This document shows positions 25,650 through 36,645 of a stretch of 64,000 bases of DNA, in pieces. The first letter of the stretch is position 1, and the number at the start of each line of letters is the position of its first letter. The position numbers were made by a program, and so were the translations under genes. Source of the stretch: Methylobacterium gossipiicola (lineage in GTDB: Bacteria; Pseudomonadota; Alphaproteobacteria; Rhizobiales; Beijerinckiaceae); the NCBI RefSeq assembly GCF_900113485.1, contig NZ_FOPM01000001.1:186001-250000 (forward strand), given 5' to 3'. Below the pieces are notes generated by a model. The model was not told the DNA's origin, searched no databases, and was given only the letters and a program-made list of their open reading frames with translations.

Positions 25650-26869
25650 GAATCTGCTTCGTCAGCCGGCGCTACTTCCCCGCCATCTCGGGCATGAGCG
25701 TCTACGCCCAGAACCTCCTGCGCGAACTCGTGGCCGCGGGCCACGACGTCACGATGATCTCGCAATATCGCGGCGACGCCTTCGGGACCCGCGTCTATGG
25801 CGGCGGCCCGCCCCCGCCGGTGCCGGGGGTCAAGGTCATCGGCCTCGAACAGGTGGGTGAGCAGACGAACGGCGATTTCGAGCGCGACATCGACACCATG
25901 GTGGCGACGATCCGGGCCGAACACGCCAAACAACCCTTCGACATCCTGCACGCCCAATACGGCTACCCCACCGGATGGGCGACGTTGCTCGCCGCCAAGG
26001 CCATCGGCGTGCCCACGGTGGTGTCGATCCAGGGCGGAGACGGCCACTGGGTCGGCTCGTGCTGTGAGACCCACCGGGTCGCCATGTGCGAGGTCCTGGC
26101 CCATGCCAACGCCCTGCTCATCGGTGGCGCCTCCTTCGTCGACGAGGTCTGCGACCGCCTCGGCTCGGACCCCGCCCGCTTCACCATCGTGCCGGGGGCG
26201 GTGGATACGACCCGCTTCACGCCCGGCCCCGGCGACCATTCCGGCCCCGTGCGGCTGTTCTACCACGGCCGGGTCGACCGCCGGAAAGGCGTCCTCGACT
26301 TCATCGACGCCCTCGGGCTGATCCGCGAACGCGGCGTGCCCTTCGAGGCGATCATCTCAGGCATCGGCCCGGACGTGGAATCCTCGAAGGCCCGCGCCGC
26401 CGAACTCCATTTTTCGGACTCCGAGATCCGCTTCACCGGCTACGCCGATTACGACACCGTGCCGGACCTTTATCGCCGGGCCGACGTGTTCGTGTCGCCG
26501 ACTTATGCCGAAGGGTTCTCCAACACCATCCTGGAGGCCATGGCGGCGGGCCTCGCCGTGGTCTCGACCCATTCGGTCGGCGTTTCGGACTGCCTGCGCG
26601 ACGGCGAGAACGGCCTGATGGTCCAGCCCGGCGACGTCGCTGCCCTCGCCGAAGCTCTGACGCGGGTGATCGAGGATCGGGCCTTGCGCGAGCGCCTAGC
26701 CCGAGATGGCCTGGAGGAGTGCCGACGGGTCTATTCCTGGGGGGCCGTCGGCCGCCAGATCATGGATGTCTACGGGACGATCGCCGGTGCGCGGCCGGCG
26801 ACGGATTTCGCCAGCGACCTGCCGCACGATCCCGCCTGCCGGTTCCGCGCCGAGCCGCACCTGCTCTGA
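25646..26869 (+). CDS. GT4-family glycosyltransferase (GT-B fold)
   Basis: 407 residues from a TTG that overlaps the preceding stop (TTGA); the sequence MRICFVSRRYFPAISGMSVY starts exactly where GT4 enzymes do and no ATG is nearer, so the TTG decides the start. GT-B features are present: an N-terminal glycine loop (SGMSVYAQNL), HAQYGYPTGW, a donor-binding HGRVDRRKGV, and the EX7E motif in YAEGFSNTILEAMAAG. GT4 includes MshA, which joins GlcNAc from UDP-GlcNAc to inositol 1-phosphate in mycothiol synthesis. With ino1 upstream and a PIG-L deacetylase next, the same kind of step is a strong hypothesis. The donor sugar is unproven. Confidence 0.88.
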   Translation: MRICFVSRRYFPAISGMSVYAQNLLRELVAAGHDVTMISQYRGDAFGTRVYGGGPPPPVPGVKVIGLEQVGEQTNGDFERDIDTMVATIRAEHAKQPFDILHAQYGYPTGWATLLAAKAIGVPTVVSIQGGDGHWVGSCCETHRVAMCEVLAHANALLIGGASFVDEVCDRLGSDPARFTIVPGAVDTTRFTPGPGDHSGPVRLFYHGRVDRRKGVLDFIDALGLIRERGVPFEAIISGIGPDVESSKARAAELHFSDSEIRFTGYADYDTVPDLYRRADVFVSPTYAEGFSNTILEAMAAGLAVVSTHSVGVSDCLRDGENGLMVQPGDVAALAEALTRVIEDRALRERLARDGLEECRRVYSWGAVGRQIMDVYGTIAGARPATDFASDLPHDPACRFRAEPHLL

Positions 26870-27633
26870 TGCCGTCCGCCCTCGCCCTCTCGCCGCATCT
26901 CGACGACGCGGCCTTCTCCTGCGGCGGCACCCTGGCCCTCATGGCGCGGGCGGGCTGGCGCGTCACCCTGGTGACGGTGTTCACGGCCTCGGTGCCGGAC
27001 CCGAAGGGCTTCGCCCTGGCGTGCCAGACCGACAAGGGGCTCTCGCCCGACATCGACTACATGGCCCTGCGCCGGGCCGAGGACCGCGATGCCGCCGCGG
27101 CCCTCGGCCTCGCGCCGCCACGCCACCTACCGTTCCGCGAGGCGCCCCACCGGGGCTATGCCAGCCCGGCGGAATTGTTCGCCGAGGTTCGGGCGGACGA
27201 TGGCATCGTACCCGACCTCATCCGCGCCTTGAGTGACCTCGTCGCCGAGACCGCGCCCGATCTCATCCTGGCGCCCCAGGCGGTCGGCGGCCACGTCGAT
27301 CACGTCCAGGTCGTGCACGCCCTCGATGCCCTGGCCCCTGGGGCGCCGATCCTGTGGTGGCGCGACTTTCCCTACACGGTCCGCGAGGCCGTGCCGCGCG
27401 AGCCCCTGGCCGAGCGGTTCGCCGATCTCCCCGTCGAGGCCGTTCCATTCGACGCGGCGGCGCAGGCGGCCAAGCGTGTGGCCTGTGCCGCCTATGCGAG
27501 CCAGCTCGGCTTCCAGTTCGGTGGCGCCGACAACCTCGGCCTGCAACTCGAGCGTGAAGGCGGGATGGAGCGCTTCCGGCGCCAGGGCGTCCTGCCGGGC
27601 GACTTCGCCCGTGCCCTCGGCGATGCCGGATAG
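26869..27633 (+). CDS. PIG-L/LmbE-family N-acetyl-sugar deacetylase
   Basis: 254 residues; its ATG shares a base with the glycosyltransferase stop. The zinc motif is SPHLDDAAFSCGG (8-20; His 10, Asp 12-13, with Leu in place of the usual Pro), and GGHVDH gives the distal His pair (142, 145). The family removes acetyl from GlcNAc-containing substrates: PIG-L on GlcNAc-PI, MshB on GlcNAc-inositol, BshB on GlcNAc-malate. Following a GT4 gene and downstream of inositol phosphate synthase, the parallel with MshA/MshB is direct. The freed amine could then be acylated or converted by another enzyme. The stop overlaps the next gene by 11 bases. Confidence 0.88.
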   Translation: MPSALALSPHLDDAAFSCGGTLALMARAGWRVTLVTVFTASVPDPKGFALACQTDKGLSPDIDYMALRRAEDRDAAAALGLAPPRHLPFREAPHRGYASPAELFAEVRADDGIVPDLIRALSDLVAETAPDLILAPQAVGGHVDHVQVVHALDALAPGAPILWWRDFPYTVREAVPREPLAERFADLPVEAVPFDAAAQAAKRVACAAYASQLGFQFGGADNLGLQLEREGGMERFRRQGVLPGDFARALGDAG

Positions 27634-28225
27634 GCCGAAGACCCTCGGCGATGTGGCCTGCCTCGCGGCCCGCCGCGATCTCCTCGCGGGTGCGCATCTC
27701 GTTCCCCTGCGGGCTCTCGCGCGTCGCATCGCCGATGAGCGCGGAGCCCCCGTGCCGGAGCCCGATCCCCTCGACGGTGGCGCCGGGGCGCGGCTTCTTC
27801 TCTTGCTGGAGACGCCCGGTCCCCGGGGCACCGGGTTCGTGTCGCGCGACAATCCCACGGGTACGGCCGCCAACCTGTTCCGCTTCCTCGGCGAAGCGGG
27901 CCTCGCCCGGATCGACACCCTGATCTGGAATGCGGTTCCGTGGGTGATCCACGCGCCCGGCGCCCGCAACCGGGCGCCGGGCCGGAGCGAGATCGTCGCC
28001 GCGGCGCCCTATCTCGATCCCCTGCTCGCCTGCCTGCCGCGTCTGTCCGTCGTCGTCCTCGCCGGCCGCGTCGCCGGCCTGAGCCGCCCCGCGCTCCAGA
28101 CCTTGCGCCCCGGTTGCCCGGTGATCGCCGTGCCGCATCCGAGCCCGACCTACGTCTGCACGTCGCCCGATGTGGCGATGCGAATCCGCGCGGGGCTGGC
28201 CGAGGCGGCCGCCCTTCTCGTGTGA
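27623..28225 (+). CDS. Uracil-DNA glycosylase-superfamily protein
   Basis: 200 residues, starting inside the deacetylase gene (11-base overlap). The UDG fold is shown by LLLLLETPGPRGTGFVSRDN (motif 1 region, residues about 56-75), NLFRFLGEAGL, TLIWNAVPW, VVVLAGRVAG and the terminal VPHPSP motif (motif 2, His plus Pro-Ser-Pro). Motif 1 lacks the standard GEAPG or GQDPYH water-activating arrangement, so it is an atypical, uncharacterised branch. Though co-transcribed with the cluster by overlap, a DNA-repair function does not obviously belong to it; it may be a passenger or the family may act otherwise here. Confidence 0.72.
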   Translation: MPDRPKTLGDVACLAARRDLLAGAHLVPLRALARRIADERGAPVPEPDPLDGGAGARLLLLLETPGPRGTGFVSRDNPTGTAANLFRFLGEAGLARIDTLIWNAVPWVIHAPGARNRAPGRSEIVAAAPYLDPLLACLPRLSVVVLAGRVAGLSRPALQTLRPGCPVIAVPHPSPTYVCTSPDVAMRIRAGLAEAAALLV

Positions 28226-28385
28226 CACGAGAAGCCCTGCCCACGGGCAAGATCGGTCCTTCGCTGGCAATTGCCGGCCGATGCCCCTAAATGCGCACGA
28301 CGGGCCGCGGTCCGGCACAAGCCCGGAACACCCATGCCGCCGCCAAGGCCGAGCGGGGCGCCCGGCGGAGGCGGACGCCGACACG

Positions 28386-29441
28386 ATGAACTTTGCGGGA
28401 CAGCACAAGAAGCTCGGCGAGGCCGAGGCGATCGCCGATGCCGTGCCGGCCGGCGAAGTCAGCGATGTCCCCACCGCGAAACGGTCGTTCAAGGGCCGCT
28501 ACGCCTGGATCGGCACCATTGCCAGCATCGTGATCTTCGCGGTCTCGCTCTACGTCCTGTGGCGGCTGGTCGAGACCGTCACCTGGGCGGAACTGCACGC
28601 GGCCTTCACGGCGGCGACGCCCGCTCAGCTCGGCCTCGCCTTCCTGTTCGTCACCGTCAGTTACCTGTTTCTGACCTGCTACGACGCCCTGGCGCTGCGC
28701 CAGCTGCGCATCAAAGTGCCGTACCGAACGACGGCGCTCGCCTCGTTCACGAGCTACGCCGTCAGCTTCACCCTCGGGTTTCCCCTGCTGACGGCCGGCA
28801 CCATCCGGTACTGGATCTATTCCGGCCGGGGCTTGAGCGCGGCCAAGATCGCGGCCCTCACGGTGATCGCCGGCTTCACCTTCTGGCTCGGCATGGGGGT
28901 CGTGCTGGGGTTGAGCCTCATCGCCGAGGCTGGGCAACTCGCCGGACTCACCTTCACGAGCATCCGCCTCAACCAGGGCGTCGGGCTTGCGGCGCTCCTG
29001 TCGGTGGTGGCCTACCTCGCCTGGGTCTCTCTCAAGCGCCGCAGCGTGCGGGTGAAGAGCTGGCGCCTCGAACTGCCGGGCGCCTCCGTGTCCCTGAGCC
29101 AGATGGTGGTGGGCATCGGCGATGTCTGCGCCGCCGCCGCCACCCTGTACGTTCTCCTGCCGGCCGAGACCTCCATCGGCTTCACCACCTTCGTGGCGAT
29201 CTACGTTCTCGCCGCCATGCTGGGCATCGCCTCGAATGCGCCGGGCGGCCTCGGAGTGTTCGAGGCGACCATCCTGCTGGCTCTCTCCAGCCTGCCGCGC
29301 GATCAGGTGCTCGGCTCCCTGCTGCTGTTCCGCGTCTGCTACTACCTCGTGCCCTTCGTCATCGCCCTGTTGATGTTGGGGGCTTACGAGGTGGTAAAGC
29401 GCGTCCGCGCCGGCCGTTCACGCCGGGCCGAGGGGACGTGA
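28386..29441 (+). CDS. YbhN/LPG-synthase-TM-like (UPF0104) integral membrane protein
   Basis: 351 residues from an ATG at 28386. A charged tail of about 38 residues precedes roughly eight hydrophobic helices. The pattern, with LTCYDALALRQLRIKVPYRTTAL, FTLGFPLLTAGTIRYWIYS and NAPGGLGVFEATILLALS (the conserved glycine-rich PGGLG near the C-terminal third), is that of the YbhN / lysylphosphatidylglycerol-synthase transmembrane family, here without the soluble aminoacyl-transferase domain. Members of this family are thought to move or anchor lipids. It is 160 bases downstream of the UDG-fold gene and 38 bases before the kinase gene on the same strand; a functional link with the inositol operon is only possible. 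Confidence 0.85.
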   Translation: MNFAGQHKKLGEAEAIADAVPAGEVSDVPTAKRSFKGRYAWIGTIASIVIFAVSLYVLWRLVETVTWAELHAAFTAATPAQLGLAFLFVTVSYLFLTCYDALALRQLRIKVPYRTTALASFTSYAVSFTLGFPLLTAGTIRYWIYSGRGLSAAKIAALTVIAGFTFWLGMGVVLGLSLIAEAGQLAGLTFTSIRLNQGVGLAALLSVVAYLAWVSLKRRSVRVKSWRLELPGASVSLSQMVVGIGDVCAAAATLYVLLPAETSIGFTTFVAIYVLAAMLGIASNAPGGLGVFEATILLALSSLPRDQVLGSLLLFRVCYYLVPFVIALLMLGAYEVVKRVRAGRSRRAEGT

Positions 29442-29479
29442 GGTTCGCCGCCTGAGGACGGCCGGCACGGGGGAACAGC

Positions 29480-30742
29480 ATGGCACGGGGCGCGCGTCGA
29501 TCCGCCTGGACCGCCGCCGCATGCGCGAGCACGACCCTGAGCCTGTTCGCATGGGCGCGCGGCACCCTCGACGGGCCGTGGATCGCCACCTCCCTCGCGG
29601 CCATGAGCCTCGGCGGTCTCATCGGCGGCCTGTTCCGCCGGCGAATCCAAGTCACGCCCGAGGCGGCCGCCCGAACCCGGCATTCCGTGGCGGAAGCCCT
29701 GCTCGCCAACATTCCCGACCCGGTGATCCTCGTGGACCGGCGGGCCGTGGTCATCGAGACCAACCCGGCCGCGCGCGCCCTCCTGCCGGCCCTGAAGCTG
29801 CGCCACCCGCTCTCCTTCGCCCTGCGGGCGCCCGATGTCCTCGACGGCATCGAGGAGGTGCTGCGCACGGGCGCCCCCCTGAAGACGCTCTACACCACCC
29901 GCGTCCCGACGGAGCGCGCCTTCGAGGTGCAGCTCGGCGCCCTGCCGATGCCCGATGGCCAGACGAACGTCGTGCTGTTCCTGCGCGATCTCACCTCGGC
30001 CCGACGCCTGGAAGCCATGCGCGTCGATTTCGTCGCCAATGCCAGTCACGAACTGCGCACGCCCCTCGCCTCCCTGCTGGGTTTCATCGAGACCCTGCAG
30101 GGGCCGGCGCGCAACGACGCCCTGGCGCGGGAGCGCTTCCTCGTCATCATGAAGACCCAGGCGCACCGGATGGCGCGCCTCGTCGACGATCTCCTGTCCC
30201 TGTCCCGCATCGAGCTGCGCGAGCATGTGGCGCCGACGAAGGCCGTCGACCTCGCGCGGATCGCCCGCCAGATGGTGGAGACGCAAGGCCCCCTCGCGCG
30301 GGAGCGCGGCGTCGAACTCACCCTGGAGACGGACGGCCCCCACCCGGTACCGGGGGAGCGGGACGAACTCCTGCGCGTGGTCGAGAACCTCGTGGAGAAC
30401 GCCGTGAAGTACGGCGGCAGCGGCGGACGGGTCGTCGTCTCGGTCGCCCGCGTGGCGGAGCCGGTGCCGCGCCGAGCCGAGGTAATTCTCGCCGTGCGCG
30501 ACCAGGGACCGGGTATCGCGCCCGAGCACATTCCTCGCCTGACCGAACGGTTCTACCGGGTCGATGTCGCGTCGAGCCGCGACCAGGGCGGCACCGGCCT
30601 CGGCCTCGCCATCGTCAAGCACATCGTCAATCGCCACCGGGGCCGCCTCGTCATCGAGAGCACGATCGGGGCCGGCACCACCGTGCGGGCCTTCCTGCCC
30701 GCCTTCGTGGCGGAGCCCGACGAGGCGGCTCCGGCAGGGTAG
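29480..30742 (+). CDS. PhoR-like sensor histidine kinase without adjacent response regulator
   Basis: 420 residues. Two N-terminal hydrophobic segments (about 9-27 and 33-51) with almost no periplasmic loop are followed by a PAS-like region (LLANIPDPVILVDRRAVVIETNPAA, about 75-99), a HisKA domain with FVANASHELRTPL (phospho-His 190) and a HATPase domain with an N-box ENLVENAVKYG, DQGPGI and GGTGLGLAIVKHI. This is the PhoR arrangement, with no large sensing domain outside. In many alphaproteobacteria phoR precedes the pst/phoB genes; here the next gene is a copper ATPase and no response regulator is in the window. The signal may be phosphate through Pst elsewhere. Confidence 0.87.
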   Translation: MARGARRSAWTAAACASTTLSLFAWARGTLDGPWIATSLAAMSLGGLIGGLFRRRIQVTPEAAARTRHSVAEALLANIPDPVILVDRRAVVIETNPAARALLPALKLRHPLSFALRAPDVLDGIEEVLRTGAPLKTLYTTRVPTERAFEVQLGALPMPDGQTNVVLFLRDLTSARRLEAMRVDFVANASHELRTPLASLLGFIETLQGPARNDALARERFLVIMKTQAHRMARLVDDLLSLSRIELREHVAPTKAVDLARIARQMVETQGPLARERGVELTLETDGPHPVPGERDELLRVVENLVENAVKYGGSGGRVVVSVARVAEPVPRRAEVILAVRDQGPGIAPEHIPRLTERFYRVDVASSRDQGGTGLGLAIVKHIVNRHRGRLVIESTIGAGTTVRAFLPAFVAEPDEAAPAG

Positions 30743-30799
30743 TGGCCGGACGACCGCGTGGGACGCCGGCCTGCTCTGCGGAGCCCGCATCACCTCGTG

Positions 30800-30817
30800 T
30801 ACCGTTCGGGGACGGTA
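30800..30817. promoter_or_regulatory. Inverted repeat upstream of copA, candidate metal-regulator site
   Basis: TACCGT-TCGGGG-ACGGTA is a perfect 6+6 repeat ending 17 bases before the copper-ATPase start. Position is compatible with a CueR-like activator site, but it lacks the longer ACCTTCC/GGAAGGT consensus, so identity is open. Confidence 0.35.
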
Positions 30818-30834
30818 AGTCCCACATAGGGGAC

Positions 30835-33294
<2,460 letters not shown>

Positions 33295-33546
33295 AGGCGG
33301 GACCGCTCGAATTCACGGCTTTCGGCGAAGCCGCGGCATTGACCGCACGTCTGGCCCCTTGTTTGCTGAGTTCTCCTAACCCTGTCTCTGGCTGATCCCT
33401 TTGATCCGTTGCGGGCGCGGTTCCCCTTTCCCGGAAAGAGAGGGAGCCCTTCGCCTTTGTCCGATCCGAGGTGATCAACCGAAGACGATCTGATTCCCGA
33501 CGCGAAACCCGTGTCGGGACCGAACGGCCCCGTGAAAGTCTCGCCC

Positions 33547-34716
33547 ATGCCCGTCCTCGACCGGATCGCAGCCCTGGCGCCGGAGATCACCGCCTGGCGG
33601 CACGATCTCCACGCCCATCCGGAACTGCAATACGACGTGCACCGCACGGCCGGCTTCGTCGCCGACAAGCTGCGGGCCTTCGGCTGCGACGAGGTCGTCA
33701 CCGGCATCGGCCGCACCGGCGTCGTCGGGGTGATCCGGGGGCGGGCGCACGGCTCGAACCGCGCCATCGGCCTGCGCGCCGACATGGACGCCCTGCCGAT
33801 CCAGGAGGTGCGCGATCTACCCTACCGCTCGACGGTGCCGGGCAAGATGCACGCCTGCGGCCATGACGGCCACACCGCCATGCTGCTGGGCGCCGCCCGC
33901 TATCTCACGGAAACCCGCGCCTTCGACGGCACCGCCGTGATGATCTTCCAGCCGGCGGAGGAGGGCGGCGGCGGTGGCGAGGCTATGGTCCGCGACGGGA
34001 TGATGGAGCGGTTCGGCATCGAAGCCGTCTACGGCATGCACAACATTCCGGGGCTGGCCCTGGGGCACTTCGCCATCCGGCCCGGCCCCATCATGGCGTC
34101 CACCGACCGGTTCACCATCACGGTGGAGGGCAGGGGGGGCCACGCCGCCCAGCCACACGCGGCCATCGACAGCGTCCTCGTCGCGAGCCACATCGTGGTC
34201 GCCCTGCAATCCATCGTCGCCCGCGCCGTCGATCCCCTGGACAGCGCCGTGGTCTCGGTCTGTGCCCTGGAAGCCGGTGAGGCGTTCAACGTCCTGCCGC
34301 AATGCGTGACCCTGCGGGGCACCATGCGGGCCCTGTCGAAGCCTGTCCGGACCCTGGTGAGGGGGCGCATTGAGGAGATCGTCATCCATGTCGCGGCGGC
34401 GTTCGGCGCCCGGGGCAGCATCGATTTCGGCAGCGGCTATCCGGTGACGGAGAACCATCCGGCCGAGACGGATTTCATCGCCGACGTGGCGGCGGATCTC
34501 GTGGGCGAGGAGGCGGTCGACCGGGACGTGGCACCCATGATGGCGGCGGAGGATTTCGCCTACATGCTCGCCCACCGCCCGGGCGCCTACATCTTCCTCG
34601 GCAACGGCGACAGCGCCGGTCTGCACCATCCGGAGTACGATTTCTGCGACGCGGCGGCGCCCTACGGCGCCTCGCTCTGGGCTCGCGTTATCGAGACCGG
34701 GTTGCCGCTTCGCTGA
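33547..34716 (+). CDS. M20-family amidohydrolase (hippurate hydrolase type)
   Basis: 389 residues from the ATG chosen because the protein begins at MPVLDRIAALAPEITAWRHDLHAHPE, the family's normal N-terminus; an in-frame GTG twelve codons earlier lacks a ribosome site. The di-metal peptidase core is visible: RADMDALPI (78-86), MHACGHDGH (101-109, Cys 104, His 106), QPAEEGGGGGEAM with the catalytic Glu pair, and GMHNIPGL. A lid domain with the VEGRGGHAAQPHAAID segment follows. Relatives hydrolyse N-acyl amino acids such as hippurate, N-acetyl-diaminopimelate or indole-acetyl conjugates. The 252 bases before it hold no recognised gene. It is convergent with truB. Confidence 0.9.
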   Translation: MPVLDRIAALAPEITAWRHDLHAHPELQYDVHRTAGFVADKLRAFGCDEVVTGIGRTGVVGVIRGRAHGSNRAIGLRADMDALPIQEVRDLPYRSTVPGKMHACGHDGHTAMLLGAARYLTETRAFDGTAVMIFQPAEEGGGGGEAMVRDGMMERFGIEAVYGMHNIPGLALGHFAIRPGPIMASTDRFTITVEGRGGHAAQPHAAIDSVLVASHIVVALQSIVARAVDPLDSAVVSVCALEAGEAFNVLPQCVTLRGTMRALSKPVRTLVRGRIEEIVIHVAAAFGARGSIDFGSGYPVTENHPAETDFIADVAADLVGEEAVDRDVAPMMAAEDFAYMLAHRPGAYIFLGNGDSAGLHHPEYDFCDAAAPYGASLWARVIETGLPLR

Positions 34717-34786
34717 GCATCGCCCCGAGGGGCGGTTTCCACCTTGCGGAATAGGCGATGCCTGGGAGGTATGCCCGGCGTTGAAT

Positions 34787-34831
34787 GTGTCGGGCTCTGC
34801 CCGACACCCGCCGAAGGGGTGACCCCTTCGG
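34787..34831. repeat. Twin-hairpin element between convergent genes
   Basis: Two perfect stem-loops sit three bases apart. The first pairs GTGTCGGGC with GCCCGACAC around TCT (34787-34807); the second pairs CCGAAGGGG with CCCCTTCGG around a three-base loop (34811-34831). Both lie between the M20 gene and truB, which converge, so they may terminate transcription from both sides. The double-hairpin build also resembles dispersed REP-like elements; no other copy was noticed in the window. Confidence 0.6.
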
Positions 34832-34863
34832 AATCCCGTTCGTTGCCTTACCGTGAGGCGTCG

Positions 34864-35910
34864 TCAGCCGCGTTGAGGCGCCGTGCCGCCGAGATGGAAC
34901 ACCCGGTGCGGCACGAGTTCGCCGCGCTCGACATCGCCCACCGAGACGAGAATCCCGCCGCAGGTCGCGAAGGCTTTGCCCTCCACCGGCGCGTCACGCC
35001 CGCGCAGGATCACCGGCTGGCCTCGCATCAGGCGCAGGGCCATGTCACGGGAGACCGCCACGGAGGGGAGACCGTCCAAAGCTGTCTCGACGGGATGAAG
35101 GTGCGGCCCGTTCCCATCGGGACCGGCTTCCTCCAAAGTCGCGGCAAGGCAGGATTCGGCCTCGGTGAAGGGACCGACGCGGGTGCGCCGCAGGGCCGAG
35201 ACGTGGCCATAACAGCCGAGCACCCGCCCGAGATCGCGCGCCAGCGCCCGCACGTAGGTGCCCTTGCCGCACTGGGCTTCGATCACCGTACGCTGCCCGT
35301 CATGCTCGACCACGGCGAGGTGATCGATCTGCACCGGCCGGGCCACGAGTTCCACCACCTCGCCATCACGGGCGAGGTCGTAGGCCCGCTCGCCCGCGAT
35401 CTTGATGGCCGAATAGCGCGGCGGCACCTGCTCGATTGCGCCGATGAAGCGGGGCAGGGCGGCTTCCACGGCCTCGCGTTCGGGGCGCGCATCGCTCGTC
35501 ATCACGGGGCGTCCCTCGGCGTCGTCCGTGTCGGTCTCGATGCCCCAGGTCACGGTGAAGACGTAGGCCTTGCGGCCATCCATGACGAAGGGGACGGTCT
35601 TGGTCGCTTCGCCCAGCGCGATGGGGAGGATGCCCGAGGCCAGGGGATCGAGGGTGCCGGCATGGCCGGCCTTCTTGGCGTTGAAGGCCCGCTTCACCAC
35701 GGCCACCGCGTGGGTCGAAGTCATCCCGACCCCCTTGTCGAGGATCACCCAGCCGTTGACGTCGCGGCGCTTCGGCCGGTCGGGGCGCGGGCCTCCGCGC
35801 GGCTGGCGGCGGCCCCCAGCGGGGCCAGGGGTGCCGGTCGCGTCATCCGAGCCGATGGATGCCGGAGCAGCTTCGTCGGGGGAGTCGATGGCGGTGTCGT
35901 CGTGGATCAT
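34864..35910 (-). CDS. truB: tRNA pseudouridine(55) synthase
   Basis: 348 residues. TruB makes pseudouridine 55 in the T-loop of tRNAs. A 50-residue proline/arginine-rich N-terminal extension precedes the catalytic core, which begins [18 protein letters not shown] and contains [16 protein letters not shown] with the nucleophile Asp 88. Further family features are [20 protein letters not shown], the [17 protein letters not shown] motif and [15 protein letters not shown]. The C-terminal part resembles a small PUA domain. It is downstream of rbfA (136 bases), the standard order; rpsO, often next, is absent here because the strand is met by the convergent M20 gene. Confidence 0.95.
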   Translation of the reverse strand: MIHDDTAIDSPDEAAPASIGSDDATGTPGPAGGRRQPRGGPRPDRPKRRDVNGWVILDKGVGMTSTHAVAVVKRAFNAKKAGHAGTLDPLASGILPIALGEATKTVPFVMDGRKAYVFTVTWGIETDTDDAEGRPVMTSDARPEREAVEAALPRFIGAIEQVPPRYSAIKIAGERAYDLARDGEVVELVARPVQIDHLAVVEHDGQRTVIEAQCGKGTYVRALARDLGRVLGCYGHVSALRRTRVGPFTEAESCLAATLEEAGPDGNGPHLHPVETALDGLPSVAVSRDMALRLMRGQPVILRGRDAPVEGKAFATCGGILVSVGDVERGELVPHRVFHLGGTAPQRG

Positions 35911-36046
35911 GCTGTCCTCGGTCGGGGACGGCGTGCGCGGAGCCGGGGCCGTCCGGTCTTGATGGTTCGAGAAAATGGCACGGGCAGGCCCGGCGTCCCC
36001 TCGGGGGAACGCGCGAGACCCGCCCGGCGGTTCTGAAGGAAACGGA

Positions 36047-36475
36047 TCAGGTGGCGTCGGGATCGGAACCCGCGGCGTCGGGCTTCACCGTGTCGAGGTC
36101 CCGCCGAACCTTGTCCGTGCGCAGGAGGGCGTCGATCCGGTCGGCCTCGTCGAAGGTCGCGTCGCGCAGGAAGCGCAGGTCCGGCGCGAACTTGAGGTTC
36201 ACCCGGCGGGCGACCTCCTGGCGCAGGACCTTCTTGTTGCGCTCGAGGGCGGCGATCACCGGACCTTCGTTCTGGCCCCCGAGCGGCATGATGTAGGCCG
36301 TGGCGACCTTGAGGTCCGGCGACATCCGCACCTCCGGCACGGTGATGACGTGCGCGCTCAACACCGGGTCCTGAACGTCACCGCGCTGAAGGACCTCCGC
36401 GATGGCGTGGCGAATCAGCTCGGCCACGCGCTGCTGACGCTGCGTCGGTCCGGTCGGGGTCTGTTTCTGGGCCAT
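36047..36475 (-). CDS. rbfA: 30S ribosome-binding factor A
   Basis: 142 residues from the ATG at 36475. RbfA is a KH-fold protein that binds 16S rRNA helix 1/45 regions during late 30S maturation and cold adaptation. The text shows the family start [23 protein letters not shown], the KH portion [25 protein letters not shown] and the end [19 protein letters not shown]. The C-terminus has a short acidic tail. Its own 5' region of 170 bases separates it from a methyltransferase-like gene, so it may have its own promoter rather than relying on read-through from infB, where a strong hairpin intervenes. Confidence 0.94.
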   Translation of the reverse strand: MAQKQTPTGPTQRQQRVAELIRHAIAEVLQRGDVQDPVLSAHVITVPEVRMSPDLKVATAYIMPLGGQNEGPVIAALERNKKVLRQEVARRVNLKFAPDLRFLRDATFDEADRIDALLRTDKVRRDLDTVKPDAAGSDPDAT

Positions 36476-36645
36476 GGGCGGTTCTGATCGTCTTGTCGAA
36501 ACGACCGATGACGACCACTCCCGGGGCTCCACGGGGGAACCTCGAGGGAAGGCCGTCAGCCGGGCGTCGCTGAAACGGAGCATCGATCGCCGCCGTGGAG
36601 AAACGGACGCTGGCTGGACCGAAGCGGATGTCGAGAGCGCCTCTT

